Positions 13,608-46,509 of a DNA stretch of 64,000 nucleotides are shown here, one piece after another (position 1 is the stretch's first letter; each line of letters opens with the position of its first letter). The notes under the pieces are model-generated. The model saw only the letters and a list, made by a program, of their open reading frames with translations. It ran no database searches and was not told the DNA's origin. This DNA is from Xiphophorus maculatus. Lineage: Eukaryota > Chordata > Actinopteri > Cyprinodontiformes > Poeciliidae. The stretch is taken from assembly GCF_002775205.1 (NCBI RefSeq), contig NC_036460.1, forward strand, positions 1,556,056-1,620,055, in the 5' to 3' direction. Position numbers and translations under genes: made by a program.

Positions 13608-14040
13608 ATTTGACGGACATGATGCTGTCATAAACATAACGCCTGTTATTAACATAGCAACAGGTGTCATTCAGTAAATAATGACACATTTAATGAGAAG
13701 TTGCTTTAAACGTTGGATTAAAGTCCAATAAAAGTGCCAACTTTGTAATATTTTGTAAATGACACTTTAATGCAAAGTTGTCACTTTTAATGGACTTTAA
13801 TCCAACATTTAAAGTAACTTCTCATTAAATGTGTCATTATTTACCAATTGACACTTCATGACAACAGTCAGACATTCATAAAGACTCCTTCAAGTTTATG
13901 ACAGTGTTATGTTTATGACAGTGTTATGTTTATGACAGTGTTATGTTTATGACAGTGTTATGTTTATGACAGTGTTATGTTTATGACAGTGTTATGTTTA
14001 TGACAGTGTTATGTTTATGACAGTGTTATGTCAGTGTTAT
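13608..14040. mobile_element. Palindromic MITE-like element with internal 17-bp minisatellite
   Basis: Arms 13677-13736 and 13782-13842 are inverted repeats matching at about 57 of 60 positions (arm core GGATTAAAGTCCAATAAAAG). The right flank carries about eight perfect copies of GTTTATGACAGTGTTAT (13894-14030). The left flank has the same word inverted once (CATAAACATAAC, 13628-13640). No coding capacity. Probably a non-autonomous transposon; the family is not identified. Confidence 0.7.
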
Positions 14041-15463
14041 GACTATATCTGTCAGAATATCTTTGTGTCGCCTTATTTTTGTGTTAATTGAACCGAAATA
14101 ACTGCAGCAAGCGTACATGTTGAAGTGATAAAAGGTAAGATAGCACAGCTAACCTGCTCTCCACTTTCTAATGAAAGCTTTTCACTGGCCTGTGAAATGT
14201 GATCCCTTTGGATCTATTTATCTTGCTATCATAGTGACAATTAATATCAAAACTTTGCGTCCTGTTCTCAGATTCTTTGTTTGACTGTCATTTCCCCACC
14301 ACCGACATTCCTGCCTGTTGTAAAGCAACAGATCATGTGGCGCAGAATAAGTCACATGATGTTCAATCCACTAGATCACCGAGTGATCGCTCTTCTTCTT
14401 CTCCGTTGGATCATAAAGCGGTCGTTATTCCTTTCTTTTCTGTCAATTAAAATGAAAAATAACTTTAATAAGTCTGAACTGATTTCTGTTCTTCGTCCTT
14501 TCGCTCGTCTTCGCCTGCGGGACAAACTGCTGAATTCAGCTTTGAAAAGCACCAGGTGGTGATGATGATGATGATGATGAGCTTCGGCCCCGCAGGCTGC
14601 TTCACACCGACGTCGTTAATGAGGGACCAGCTGCTGCCTCCAAACGATGACCTTTGACCTTCAGGCGATCGACGGGCCTTAATTTACTGCCAACTGTTTC
14701 TCTGTTCGCCAGCAGCTTCATCTGTCGGCTTTTATTCTTAGAAACCAGTTTGGTTGTGGAAATGGTTCCAGTTCTGCTCAGAAGTTTCCATCAGCATCAC
14801 AGTGAAAATCATCCAAACGCAACGAATTTTAAAAACAACGATTGTTTGTCACATGAACTGCGGATGAGTTTGTGCTGAAATCTGCTTGTTTAATTCTTTT
14901 TTTCCTAACACATCCTCTGAATTTAATGTAAATGAGCCTGAAAATAACAGAATAGATTTATAATATTTCAGGTGCAAAAACAGCAAAGAGTCAAACAAAT
15001 GGGAACAGATTCAAACTAAAAATATAAAATCATACAAGAGAAAAATATACTTTACAAATGATTAAATGTCTGAGTAGAATCATTTCAAATATAAATAAAT
15101 TGAATTAAATTTCATACTTGCAGCAGCTGAAGTTTCATCGAATCTCAGGAGAAAATCACAAAATGAAGGTTATCTGCATAAAAACGGACTTTATTTTTTA
15201 TTTAATTCTTTATTTCAAACAGGAAATGACGTCATAAACAACGTGAGGTCCTGACACACAGCCCTGCGGTAGAAAGGACGGATGGATGGATGTTAACCTT
15301 TCAGCTGTTTTTCATGTCAAAATATTTGATAAAAAATAAAAAACCTTTAAAATGATTAATAAAATGATTCCGTTGTTCAGTTAATTTTCCGGTTTGTCTT
15401 CCTGATCTAATTGATCCTGATCGGTTCTCAGCAGGTCGCTGCAGCTGGAGACACGAAACCAGT

Positions 15464-15690
15464 TCAACACCGTCCTGCTAATGAGGAAGAGGAGGAGGAG
15501 GAAGAGCAGCGACTCTCAGACATCAGAAGGTTTTTTTCCTCCATCTGACGGCGGCTTCCTGTGAGACGTCCTCCCCTCTGTTTCCACGGTGACGGCATCC
15601 CCCCCCTCCCCTCCTCCTCTTCCTCCTGCTGCTCCTCTTCCTCGCCCATCGCTCGCTGTCCGGCTCCGTCGGCTCGTCGGTGTCGTCAGG
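15464..15690 (+). promoter_or_regulatory. arrb1: arrb1 5' UTR / promoter-proximal region
   Basis: A pyrimidine-rich, CpG-containing tract (C runs at 15599-15610, CTC/TCCTCC repeats to 15640, then CGCTCGCTGTCCGGCTCCG) leads directly into the arrb1 ATG at 15691. No TATA box is evident, as usual for broad vertebrate promoters. The transcription start is not determinable here. Confidence 0.45.
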
Positions 15691-37078
<21,388 letters not shown>

Positions 37079-39710
37079 AGGCGACGGGCGTCACGGCCGT
37101 CACTGTTGTTGTTTTGCTGCTGTTTGTAGTGTGGAGCCGGCAGAGGTTACCTGTAGGCCGAGCCGCAGTCTGGACACCCTCCAAACACTCGGTGGTGGCG
37201 TGTTTGTGTGTTTGTTCATGTCCGTCCTCTCTCTGCGTCCCGCAGGGTGTAGAATACCGCAGCCTTGTGTCGTCGGGCCGAGCCTCGGCAGGAACTCAGA
37301 GCCGGCGATCGCTGGACGCATGCCTCTCTTTGTTCTTCGTATTTCCATTAGAGACCGATCGGGAGTTCAGTTGTGTTGAGATTAGTTTCAGTGTTTTATG
37401 TTGAAGGGTCTTTAAAAACACTGCCAAATTCAGATGACTTGCAACGGTTCCCCACCAGATCAACATCAGGGACTTCAGCTTACGTCTGCAGGTGAAGAAC
37501 CGACCCAACGAGACAACAAGGAACCAGTGCATGAAATATATCAGTATTTTGATGTTTATTGAGGTCATGAGTAATGAAGTTATCCTTGGTTTGTTTCCAC
37601 ACGTTGATCATTACCCAAATCATCATCATTGGGTTAAAAATATTCTCCCAGCTCATGAAAGCTGTGCCTACAGTCACCAGTAGTAGAAAAACCAAAGCAG
37701 TGGTTTAGTTAAAGAAATGCAGTGAGACCCACTGGAACATGCATGTTGCTCCTAAACGACACCAGAGATCGTTAGAAGTCCAATTCCACAGAGTTCTGTG
37801 GTACTTTATGGTTCTTCTTAAAACCCAGCCGCGGTTCTGACCTCCAGGTGAAGACAGTCCTACAAGATCAGTGAAAGTGGCCTTAATTAATGACATTTCC
37901 TATGTATGGTCCCAACAACTGGTCTGCAGACCAACCAGCCAAAAGATTATGACCCCAAACTTTATTAGGTTGTCTACAGATTCTGGACTGGATGTGATTG
38001 GATGTGATTGGATGTGATTGGTTGTGATTGGTTGTGATTGGGTGAATGGGAGGCAGAGCCTGGTCTGGCTGGTTGTTGTGTTGCTCAGACGTCCAGCTGG
38101 TGTTTTCTGTCTTCAGGCTCGTGTGACGGAGCATCATCCTGCAGACCAGCTGGTATCAGCGTTTTATTGTCTGCTTTCCTTCTTGACACCGTGGCTGATA
38201 GAGATTGACATGAAGCTGAGCGTCTATGTGGTGGAAAACAACAAAGCCCATCAGAGCAGTTTTGGTAAAGTTCTGATGCTCGTGCGTTCAGTGCAGCAGG
38301 TTCCGGTGGTGGATCTTGGTGATCTGCTGCTTCACAACCACAAACAGTGAGGAGGCGAACTCTCCAGCTGAAATGTAGCAAACGTTGCAGTTTTGGTTCC
38401 CAATCGAACCGAGTTTACTGGACTATCAGGAAGGAAAACACCCTAAAGCTCTGCAGACCTCACTGCCTCAGCTAAGGTCAGAGGTCATGCTTGATGACAA
38501 AGAGAGAAAATGGGAGAGTTCCAACTCTAGAACCAGAGCTGATCCAGAAGAACATGAAGGTCTTCCTCACATTTACTGCTAACACCCTGATGACCTCCGA
38601 CCTTTCAGGGGAAATCCTGATGAGTTTAAAGTGGAAGGTGTTGGTCCCGTTTCCTCTGGAGTAAAACCAACGCAGCATTTCAGAGCCAGAGCTGCGGCTG
38701 AATTTGGTGCGTCAGGCTGTTGGTCTCTCCTTCCTCCTTCCTCTGATGATTTGCTGTAATTGATGGAACCATAATTTCTGCTCTCTGAGAGGAAACCCTG
38801 AAGGAAGAGTTCTCTCGAACTCAAGCTCTCTTGCACTGATCCGGTTTTGCAGCAGAATATTGATCAACAGGTCAAAATGCAAAACAGAAACCAAAGCTCT
38901 GGAGTGGCCAAGTCAAAGTTCAAGCTAAAGTCTGGTTCTAAAACAATTCCTATACTTAAAAATCTAGTCTGTGATTTAGAAGATTACTGGTCAACAGAAG
39001 TAAATTCCCTGTTTGATCTGGTTCAGATGGTTTTAAATCATTTATTTCCCCTCAGTAAAATGAAATCATCTGAATTTACTGGAGTTATCTCTGTCTGATG
39101 AGTGAATTAGTTCCATTTCAATTAAATGTGATAAAGTATTAAAATGTGTAGGGGTGAATACTGTTAACCAACATTGCACATGTTTAAATTCTGTTGTTCC
39201 AACCTGCTGTGCTACCGCCACCTGCTGGTGGCAGCCTGAACAGCAGATACAGTAGAAGATGAAACCCCTTAAATTACTTGAGTTTTGACAATATTTTCCG
39301 CATATTAATATATACAAAAAAATAATGACTTTAATCTGTAATTAACTGTAGATTCCTGTGTGAGTTTTATTTTTAAAAAGCAGGATTTGTTCCTCTAAAC
39401 TCCTGATGATGATCAGTGAACTGATCATCTGTGTGTTAAACGTTCACAGTTTTTCTCTTCGTCAACCCTGTGGCCGTAAACGACGGTTTCTGTTTAATAT
39501 TTGCTGATTTTAATATGAAGTGAGATTCTGAACTTGTATTTTCTGACAGATGTTTGACACCAGGTTGTCTTGGAGACTCGAAGTCGGAGGATGAGGAAGA
39601 AACACATCATGTCTGTTTATACTTTAGTTCCAGTTGTGGTTTATTTTGATATTGTCAGAGAAACGTGTATATTCCCCACAGTCTTTAATAAAAACACTGT
39701 TAGAAGCTCT
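37079..39710 (+). other. arrb1: Probable arrb1 3' UTR and flank
   Basis: No coding region is supported after the arrb1 stop. A candidate poly(A) signal AATAAA occurs at about 39686, followed by a GT-rich stretch. A 10-bp repeat GATGTGATTG lies at 37991-38040. The true end of the transcript cannot be set from sequence. Confidence 0.4.
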
Positions 39711-40563
39711 GAGTGTTTTCACTGCCAGTCATGATATTCAGCCTGACGTTTGTGATCAAAACTGTTTTAGTTTTTTAACAGCTTTTTCCAGTTTCACATT
39801 ATTTCACTTACAAAATTGATTTTATTTTTAAATATAATGATAAGGTATTATTAAATATCTGTACAGTCATAGAGGATCTTTACTCATTAAAACAGCTGGA
39901 ATGTGACACTGAAGAAATAAAAGACAGTTTGATGCCAGAGGAGGAAGTTAGACATATTCTAAAAAAATAGAAATGATGGCATTAATTTTAGCAGTGGGAA
40001 CTCTTCTAATTATTAGCGCCATATTGGCTAACTTTAGCCCTTAGCGCACTTAGCTTCTGCTTCATTAATTTGTTAGATAAATTTTAAAATGTTGATTTAC
40101 TGTTTTGCAAACTTTCAGTTGAATAAAGTTAAACATGTAAATTTAGATTAATGACTGTTATGAATTCTTTAACTATGTTCGTGCTCTTATTTTGAAGTGG
40201 ATGAGGACTGTTTACACAGCAGTTCCACTTCCTCTTCCGCCATGTTGGATATCAATATGGTGGAATTTAGCACATTAGCATTAGCTTCCGCTAAATACCA
40301 GAAGCTAATGCGCTTTATTGTTAGCCCAGCTAATGTCTATGATTAGTGCTTCAGGTTTAGCACAACTAAATGTTTTTTATTTGTTGATGTTATTGAAAAC
40401 ACTTCCTGTTCACACTGGGATCCGCCCACAATGACCTGCTGGTCCAATCAGGTGCGGCCTTTGAGAACCGGATTATTTTGGCTCCTAATTTGTCTCAGTG
40501 TTGGTTAAAGTCATGATACTAATTAAGATGGAGGCTTTCGGTTCATAAATACTTTACACTGCG

Positions 40564-41577
40564 TTACTTTTGAAGAGTCAGACTTGTGGGCTCCTGACCG
40601 GATGTTAGTCGTTTTCCAGAAGAAACCTTCGGAGCTGAGATCTGGAACATCCTCTGAAGGCCTCGGCGGATCTCTTTGGTACGAACACCGTAGATGATGG
40701 GATTGACCGTCGCGGGGATCAGGATGTACGCGACGCCCATCAGGGTGTTGATGCCCGTTGCTATGGGGATGTTGATGCTGCCGGACAGGAAGGCGATGGT
40801 GCCCACCAGGTAGAAACACACCATGACCATCAGGTGCGTGCTGCAGGTGTGAAGCGCCTTCATGCGCTCCTCGCTGGCCGCCGCCGCCCTCACCACGACC
40901 TTCACGATCTTCACGTAGGAGAAGAAGATGACGGGGATGTCCACACCCACGAAACAGACGATCACCGCCAGCCCAGCCGCCTGGTTCCTCTGCGTACTGA
41001 CGCAGGCCAGGCGGACCAGCGCCATGTGGTCGCAGTAGCAGTGCTGGATGACGTTGGAGCCGCAGAACCACAGAGAACCGGCCAGAACCACCAGCGCCGA
41101 CATGATGGAGACGCTGCGCAGGAGCGCGAAGACGAGCAGCTTCAGGAAGGCGGAGGAGCTCATGATGTCCGCGTAGCGCAGCGGCTGGCAGATGGCGACG
41201 TAGCGGTCCAGCGCCATCACCAGCAGCAGCGTGGACTCCAGCGACGACAGGAAGTACGTGGAAAACATCTGGATGAGACATCCGGTCAGCGAGACGTGGC
41301 TCCAGTCGAACAGCAGGTTGAGCAGCATGTTGGGGAGGATGGCGGAGGCCAGCAGGGCGTCCACCACGCACAGCAGGCTCACCAGGACGTACATGGGGCT
41401 GTGCAGGCGCGCCACCCTGCGGATCACGTAGAGCAGCGCAGAGTTTCCCAGCAGCACCGACAGGAAGCAGAGGAAGAACAGCAGCGCCAGAATCCAGCGG
41501 CGGTCCTGCAGCTCCGGAAAACATCTGAACCGGAAGCTGGAGTGGGACAAGTTCCTGGTGAGTGGAGCGTCCAACAT
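40564..41577 (-). CDS. Olfactory receptor, divergent GC-rich member (337 aa)
   Basis: Single-exon seven-transmembrane receptor of the odorant receptor family. Visible landmarks are an N-glycosylation site NLS at residues 9-11, GNSALLY in TM1 (Asn 45), LHSPMY before TM2, Cys100 at the top of TM3, and MALDRYVAICQPLRY at residues 121-135, the OR signature. KALHTCSTHL starts TM6 and NPIIYGVRTKEI ends TM7. The start was chosen because the ATG lies 14 bases inside an apparent 3' exon whose acceptor (TTTCCAG, - strand, border at 41590) resembles other OR genes. The C-tail is about 25 residues longer than in the four downstream relatives. Coding GC content is visibly higher than in those copies, and protein identity to them is modest, so it is an older paralogue. 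Presumably it signals through Golf/adenylyl cyclase in olfactory neurons (family knowledge). Ligand unknown. Confidence 0.93.
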   Translation of the reverse strand: MLDAPLTRNLSHSSFRFRCFPELQDRRWILALLFFLCFLSVLLGNSALLYVIRRVARLHSPMYVLVSLLCVVDALLASAILPNMLLNLLFDWSHVSLTGCLIQMFSTYFLSSLESTLLLVMALDRYVAICQPLRYADIMSSSAFLKLLVFALLRSVSIMSALVVLAGSLWFCGSNVIQHCYCDHMALVRLACVSTQRNQAAGLAVIVCFVGVDIPVIFFSYVKIVKVVVRAAAASEERMKALHTCSTHLMVMVCFYLVGTIAFLSGSINIPIATGINTLMGVAYILIPATVNPIIYGVRTKEIRRGLQRMFQISAPKVSSGKRLTSGQEPTSLTLQK

Positions 41578-41599
41578 GGCGCCGCCTCACCTGGAAACA

Positions 41600-42080
41600 A
41601 CAATCAATCAATCAATATTATTTATATAACACATTTCAGCAACATTCAAAGTGCTGTAAGTAAAAACCACAGAAATAAAACCTCATAAAAGACATTGCAT
41701 GGTAAACATTACATGTTGCCGTTGTTACGCATCAGAATGTTGATCAACGTTTCATTGATGATGTTTTAGAAGCAACTCTAAACATGTGGCTTTCAGTCTG
41801 GATTTAAAGGAACTCAGTGTTTCTGCTCTTTTGCAGTTTTCTGGAAGTTTGTTCCAGACTTGTGGTGCATAGAAGCTGAAAGCTGCTTCATCTGGAAGGT
41901 TGATCAGCAGCAGATCTTTAATCTGTTCAGTGATTTATAAACTACCAACAGCATTTTAAAGTATTTCCTCTCAGTGGAAGGTGACAGAAGTCCGACTTTG
42001 TAACTGTCTTTATATGGCTCTGAAGGTTGAGGTCAGAGTTCATCACCAGATGTTCACAGATGATTCTGTAAAAATATTGT
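41600..42080. mobile_element. Dispersed teleost repeat upstream of the divergent OR
   Basis: Begins CAATCAATCAATCAATATTA then TTTATATAACACATTTCAGC and AAGTGCTGTAAG. It continues with the GTTCCAGACTTGTGGTGCAT and AGCTGAAAGCTGCTTC phrases common across fish genomes. Lies in the 5' intron of the OR at 40564. Confidence 0.55.
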
Positions 42081-42234
42081 CTGATTTTCTCCAATCTAAC
42101 TGTTATGAACCAGTAAAGATTCAGATCATCTGTTTTTATAATAATTGTTTTTGCTGTGATTTCTGATTCTGAGATGTTTTAAAATAATTTAACAAACAGA
42201 ATTTATTTTTATTTGGTGTTTTGTGCTGAGGGGG

Positions 42235-42690
42235 GCAGAAAACCCAAAGCCTGTAGTGAAGTTAGAGCAAAGCTACTTCAACAAGTTTTTACTGAAGTAA
42301 GAGTGAAAAAGTATTTGGTAAAAAGTTTACTGAAGTACTGAGGACCTGATCAAATGATCACATTTAATATTTAAAAATCACACAATTAGACGGACCAAAA
42401 TATAAAGTTAATTGGACATTTTTGTTTTAAGGACTGAAATTAAAATAATGTATATAAATACAGAATAACAAAATCAGGCAAAACAAAAAAATATTTCCAA
42501 TCAGTTTTTCTCAATAAAAAACTGATTAAACTTTGACAGAAGCTGCAGGTCTGAGTCCGTCTGGTGGATTTCTGGTCAAAACATGTTTGATTTTTATTCA
42601 AAATCCAGAAATTTTACTCAAGTAAAAGTAAAAATTCTCTCAAAAGTATTTTTTTCCAATAAAAATAAAAATAAAATGTAACTTTACTAC
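42235..42690. repeat. Dispersed repeat related (inverted) to 49470-49745
   Basis: Both contain the ACTCAAGTAAAAGTAAAA type phrase and a CTGGTCAAAACATGTTTGAT type phrase, in opposite orientation. No ORF. Family not identified. Confidence 0.45.
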
Positions 42691-43563
42691 CAAACTCTGG
42701 AAGCGAGTTGTATAAAAATATTAAAGTCCTATTATTTAGTTTTGTTAGTCTGTGAAGTAATGAAACATCTATTCAATAAAAAACACAGATACTAATAAAA
42801 TCATTAAAAAAAAATTCCCCATAATGAATATGAATTTTATGGTTCTAAATAAATTCTGAATATTTAGATATTAAACTCAGTGGAACAGATTTTAAATCCT
42901 TCAAACTTACAGGAACAAAACTTATCATAAAACTGCTTAAATACAAGAACTTGGTTTGATACAGGAAAATAAAAAGGTTGAGTTATTTCTTTTTAGTTCG
43001 CATGAAGCTAAAGAAATTCCTGTTTTTTCACATCTGGATCATTTCATTTCATTTCACACTGAAAACTAAAACCTAAATGTTTCTTTAGTTTTTAGGATCG
43101 TTTTTTCAGAACCTTTTTAAATCGACACAGAAAACAGAAATGATCATATAAAAAATGTAAACTAACATCGACAAAGGATTATACAGGAAAAATCAAATAA
43201 ATATTTGTTAAATTCAATTTAATTTTTGTATTTTAATTTAAGAAAATGAAAAAAAACCTCAATTTGTAACTTAACACTAATTAATTTCAATTTTTTAATG
43301 TTTTAAAAAAATCCCGCAAGAATGTGAAAACAATCCGGATTTCCATCACTAACTGGATTAATAGAAGAACCAGAGAAATTGTCTGGTTCATTAGACCGGC
43401 TTAAATTTAAATCAAGCAGTCGAGTAAACATGAAGTTATTGAACAGGTATTTGGTAAAACCAGATCTAATCTCTGATCTGATTAAATAAATAAACTCCAG
43501 TTTCTGTCTGGAAACATTTAGAGGGAAACTCAAACAGTCTAAAATCCCAGTTAAATTTCCTAC

Positions 43564-43680
43564 CTGCTGCTGGATCCTCATCAGGACACGCAGAGTCTCC
43601 CCTCAGCTCCTCTTATAGCCGACGTCCAGACGTCCCACAGGACGGCTGACCCTGAAGGCAGCGGCGCTGGGATTGGCTGC
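43564..43680 (-). promoter_or_regulatory. Promoter and non-coding first exon of the OR at 40564
   Basis: On the - strand there is a CCAAT box at 43672-43676, a TATA-like TATAAGA at 43611-43617, then GGAGCTGAGGGG in the place where the other ORs carry TGAGTCA. A short exon ends at a donor CAG|GTAGGA (border at 43564). The paired acceptor is at 41590, giving a 2.0 kb intron upstream of the coding exon. Layout matches the four tandem ORs, which supports the call. Transcription itself is inferred. Confidence 0.6.
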
Positions 43681-43948
43681 AAGAGGTTTAAATCTGATTC
43701 TCCAGAGTTTATTCTCCATATTGGCATAAACAAGAAGTTAAACTCATAAAAATGTGTTTATCATCACTGAAAAACAAACTCGTCAATAAATTACTGATCA
43801 AAATGATCGTATCAGGGTTTCTATACGTTTTCCTTCCTGGTGTTGAACCAGAAAAGGTCAGATTTTCACCTCTGTTTGCAGATGTTTTGGTGAATTGGTT
43901 GGTTATCTGCTTCATTAGTGTCTCCTGCTGGGAGTCCCAGAGCTGCGG

Positions 43949-44122
43949 CTCTGACCTGAACTCTGACCTGAACTCTGACCTGAACTCTGACCTGAACTCT
44001 GACCTGAACTCTGACCTGAGCTCTGACCTGAACTCTGACCTGAACTCTGACCTGAGCTCTGACCTGAACTCTGACCTGAACTCTGACCTGAGCTCTGACC
44101 TGAACTCTGACCTGAGCTCTGA
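43949..44122. repeat. 12-bp minisatellite, about 14 copies
   Basis: Unit CTCTGACCTGAA with A/G variation. It explains the serial open frames on both strands here. Confidence 0.94.
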
Positions 44123-44477
44123 GTCAGGATGCAGAGCAGTTTGCTGCGTGGGTTCGTCACTCACTGCGCCATGACTCGGCTCTGCAGCAGCTTCTACTCT
44201 GGTCCTTCACAGATGCTGGGAAGTTAGCTGATGATGAGAAAACATGCAGAAGATGTTTGTGGAGAAACAACGATGAAATCAGATTATTATTGTTATTATC
44301 CAGATGTTTCTGACCTTGCATGCAGCTGGAATGAGTCTTCAAACCTGATGTGAGTCGTCCTTTCTGGGCTTTACCTGATCATGTCGTGTTTTGTAGCGTT
44401 TTGACATCCAGTGGCTTTGGTTGATATTGATGTTCTGGTCTAATGTGGGGACAGAAATAACTAAAAAGGACTCTAAG

Positions 44478-45076
44478 GATGTTTTCACACCTGGTACGCT
44501 CCGTTCTACTGGAACCAGAACATCTGGTCCACCTCCAGCTGCTGTGGTTCTCTTCCTCTCTGCTCTGAGTCAAACCAACCTGTTCCCCTCCTGGCCTGTG
44601 GGGGCGCTGCACCAAGAACCACTGAAGGAAACGACACAAAAAGCTCTGAAGACACTGAAAGCAACTTCCTGTTTCACCAGATGGAAACAAGATGGAGGCG
44701 TCAGATTTTAGTGTTGGAGGATTTCTCTTTAGTCTTTGGCTAAAGACCAGGAGCCATTTCTGCTGCTAGCGCTAGGCTAAAACGCTAGTTTTAGATATAT
44801 TTACCCAGAATTCATTGCGATGTAGTCCACTGCCTGCTTTTGAATGCTAATCAAACTCTGATCTTCCAAACCTTGGTCTGGGTTCAGTTTGAATCCATAT
44901 GTGAACACCGAGCGGACCGGAGACCGCTCAGTGGTTCTCGGTGCAGCGCCCCCACTGGCCAGGAGGGGAACAGGTTGGTTTGAGAGACAGAGAGAACCAC
45001 AGCAGCTGGAGATGAAACACATGTTCTGGTTCCAGTAAAACCGGGTCTATCAGACCATCAGGTGTGTCCGTGAAAA
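44478..45076. mobile_element. Inverted-repeat MITE, copy 2 (related to 2430-2972)
   Basis: Starts TTTTCACACCTGG and ends CAGGTGTGTCCGTGAAAA. Internal arms 44496-44632 and 44928-45050 are inverted copies (GAACCACAGCAGCTGGAG and its complement). A related copy sits in atg16l2 intron 4. No transposase. Confidence 0.65.
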
Positions 45077-45527
45077 GATCAATTTTATGCAAATAATTTG
45101 GAGTTACGTTACAGAAAGATCTGTGAATACTGAACCACCAGTAAGGCGATGTCTTCTTAAAGATCTTGTGTGTGTGAAGGCAGGATGCTATAGGCTCCAT
45201 GTTCTGGTTTCTAACTCTACAGTTCAGAACCGTAGTTTGTTCTGATCACGTTTCCAGACCAGGTGCTGGTTTGCTGGTTGATACATAAAGTTCGATTCAG
45301 CCATGAACCAGCTGGATCAGAACAAATCAGGTTTAAAATCAATAAATGTGGCGACTGCCTGGGCTCAAAGTTCAGACTTAAAGTGATTCCTTACAAATAT
45401 CACAGTATTTTGAACTGTTAAAGAAAAATCCTCTTAAAAACTAAAATATTATCAAGCAAATGTTTGAAACATTTTTATTAATAAACAATATGGAACCAAA
45501 AAATGGAAACAGTTTTTCAGCTGTAAG

Positions 45528-46466
45528 TCACAGCGTGCGAGATGACAGCGTCCTCCAGATGTGTTTTCGGATCTCAGTGGTTCTGACTCCGTAGATGATC
45601 GGGTTTATACAGCTCGGCAGAAACAGGTACAAGATGCTGACAGAAACACGACCAGCGTTTGGAAGGCTGTTCATCCGATACGACAGGAAAGCCGTGAGCA
45701 CGAAGGTCAAACTGATGACGATGACGATGATGTGAGTGACGCAGGTGTGTACAGCTTTAGCACTGGATTTACCTGAACGCAGCACAGAGCGGAATATGAT
45801 TATATATGAAGCGGTGATGCACAAGAAATCAAACACAGTGACCAGGAAGACTGCTAATAACCCAACCAGACTGTTGATGGCTGTGCTGCCACAGCCCAAC
45901 TCCACCAAGGCCATGTGTTCACAGACACAGTGGTTTATCACATTCCTGAAGCAGTACAACACTTTACCTGCCAGAATCACCACCGTCACGATCATGACCA
46001 CATCCCTGACCAGAAGAGGAATCACAAACCTGAGGAATCTGGGTAGAGACATGTGATCATGGTAGGAAAGGGGCCTGCAGATGGCAAAGTATCGGTCCAA
46101 CGCCATCCAGAGCAGCAGAGTGGACTGACACGTTCCTGAGAAATGAACAAAAAACATTTGAACCAGGCAGCCGCTCAGAGAGATCCCGCTCGCATTGAAC
46201 AAGACGTTCAGCAACAGGTTGGGGATGAGAATCAGTGGCAGGCACATATCAACAAATGACATGCAGGCGATGAGGATGTACATCGGGGAGTGGAGGCTCC
46301 TCTGTGAAATGACCACATAGATCAGCAGGGAGTTGGCAAACAGAGACACAAAGAACAGAATCAGGAAGGGGATCGAAATGAAGGATTTCAGAGCTCCAAG
46401 CTCACTGAAGCCACTGAAGATGAAGTATTGATGTGAAGAAATGTTTTCCTTTAATGGTTCCATCAT
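45528..46466 (-). CDS. Olfactory receptor, tandem copy A (312 aa)
   Basis: Intact single-exon OR with the DRY signature MALDRYFAICRPLSY. It has N-glycosylation sites NIS (8-10) and NAS (91-93), Cys100 plus cysteines in extracellular loop 2 (CEHMALVELGC), KAVHTCVTH at TM6 and NPIIYGVRTTEIR after TM7. TM1 has ANSLLIY in place of the usual GNSLLIY. The first ~104 residues are almost identical to the copies at 50526, 55081 and 59885. TM3-TM5 (FVHFSGTCQST, VIPLLVRDVVMIVTVV) match the 59885 copy. The C-terminus (RKHIWRTLSSRTL) is unique to this copy. A splice acceptor at 46508 gives a 5' UTR exon shared by all four copies. A poly(A) signal on the - strand lies at 45474-45479, just past the stop. 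Ligand unknown. Confidence 0.95.
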   Translation of the reverse strand: MMEPLKENISSHQYFIFSGFSELGALKSFISIPFLILFFVSLFANSLLIYVVISQRSLHSPMYILIACMSFVDMCLPLILIPNLLLNVLFNASGISLSGCLVQMFFVHFSGTCQSTLLLWMALDRYFAICRPLSYHDHMSLPRFLRFVIPLLVRDVVMIVTVVILAGKVLYCFRNVINHCVCEHMALVELGCGSTAINSLVGLLAVFLVTVFDFLCITASYIIIFRSVLRSGKSSAKAVHTCVTHIIVIVISLTFVLTAFLSYRMNSLPNAGRVSVSILYLFLPSCINPIIYGVRTTEIRKHIWRTLSSRTL

Positions 46467-46509
46467 CGTTTTCTACCAAACCGTCCTGGTCCAGAGCTTC
46501 AGATCAGCC

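Noticed and set aside
13894..14030. Possible CRISPR-like array
   Set aside because: Units are directly adjacent with no spacers, and the DNA is vertebrate. It is a minisatellite.
40834..41688. 284-codon open frame antisense to the first OR
   Set aside because: His/Arg/Gln-rich translation caused by the high GC content of the receptor's coding strand. No domain, and the OR frame explains the sequence.
43709..44174. Repeated SDLNSDLN / EFRSEFRS frames on both strands
   Set aside because: By-product of the 12-bp minisatellite at 43949-44122.
45736..46056. Open frame of 106 codons antisense to each tandem OR (also at 50731, 55286, 60090)
   Set aside because: Repeated in every copy only because the ORs are near-identical. 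It is a reverse-frame shadow with no family resemblance.
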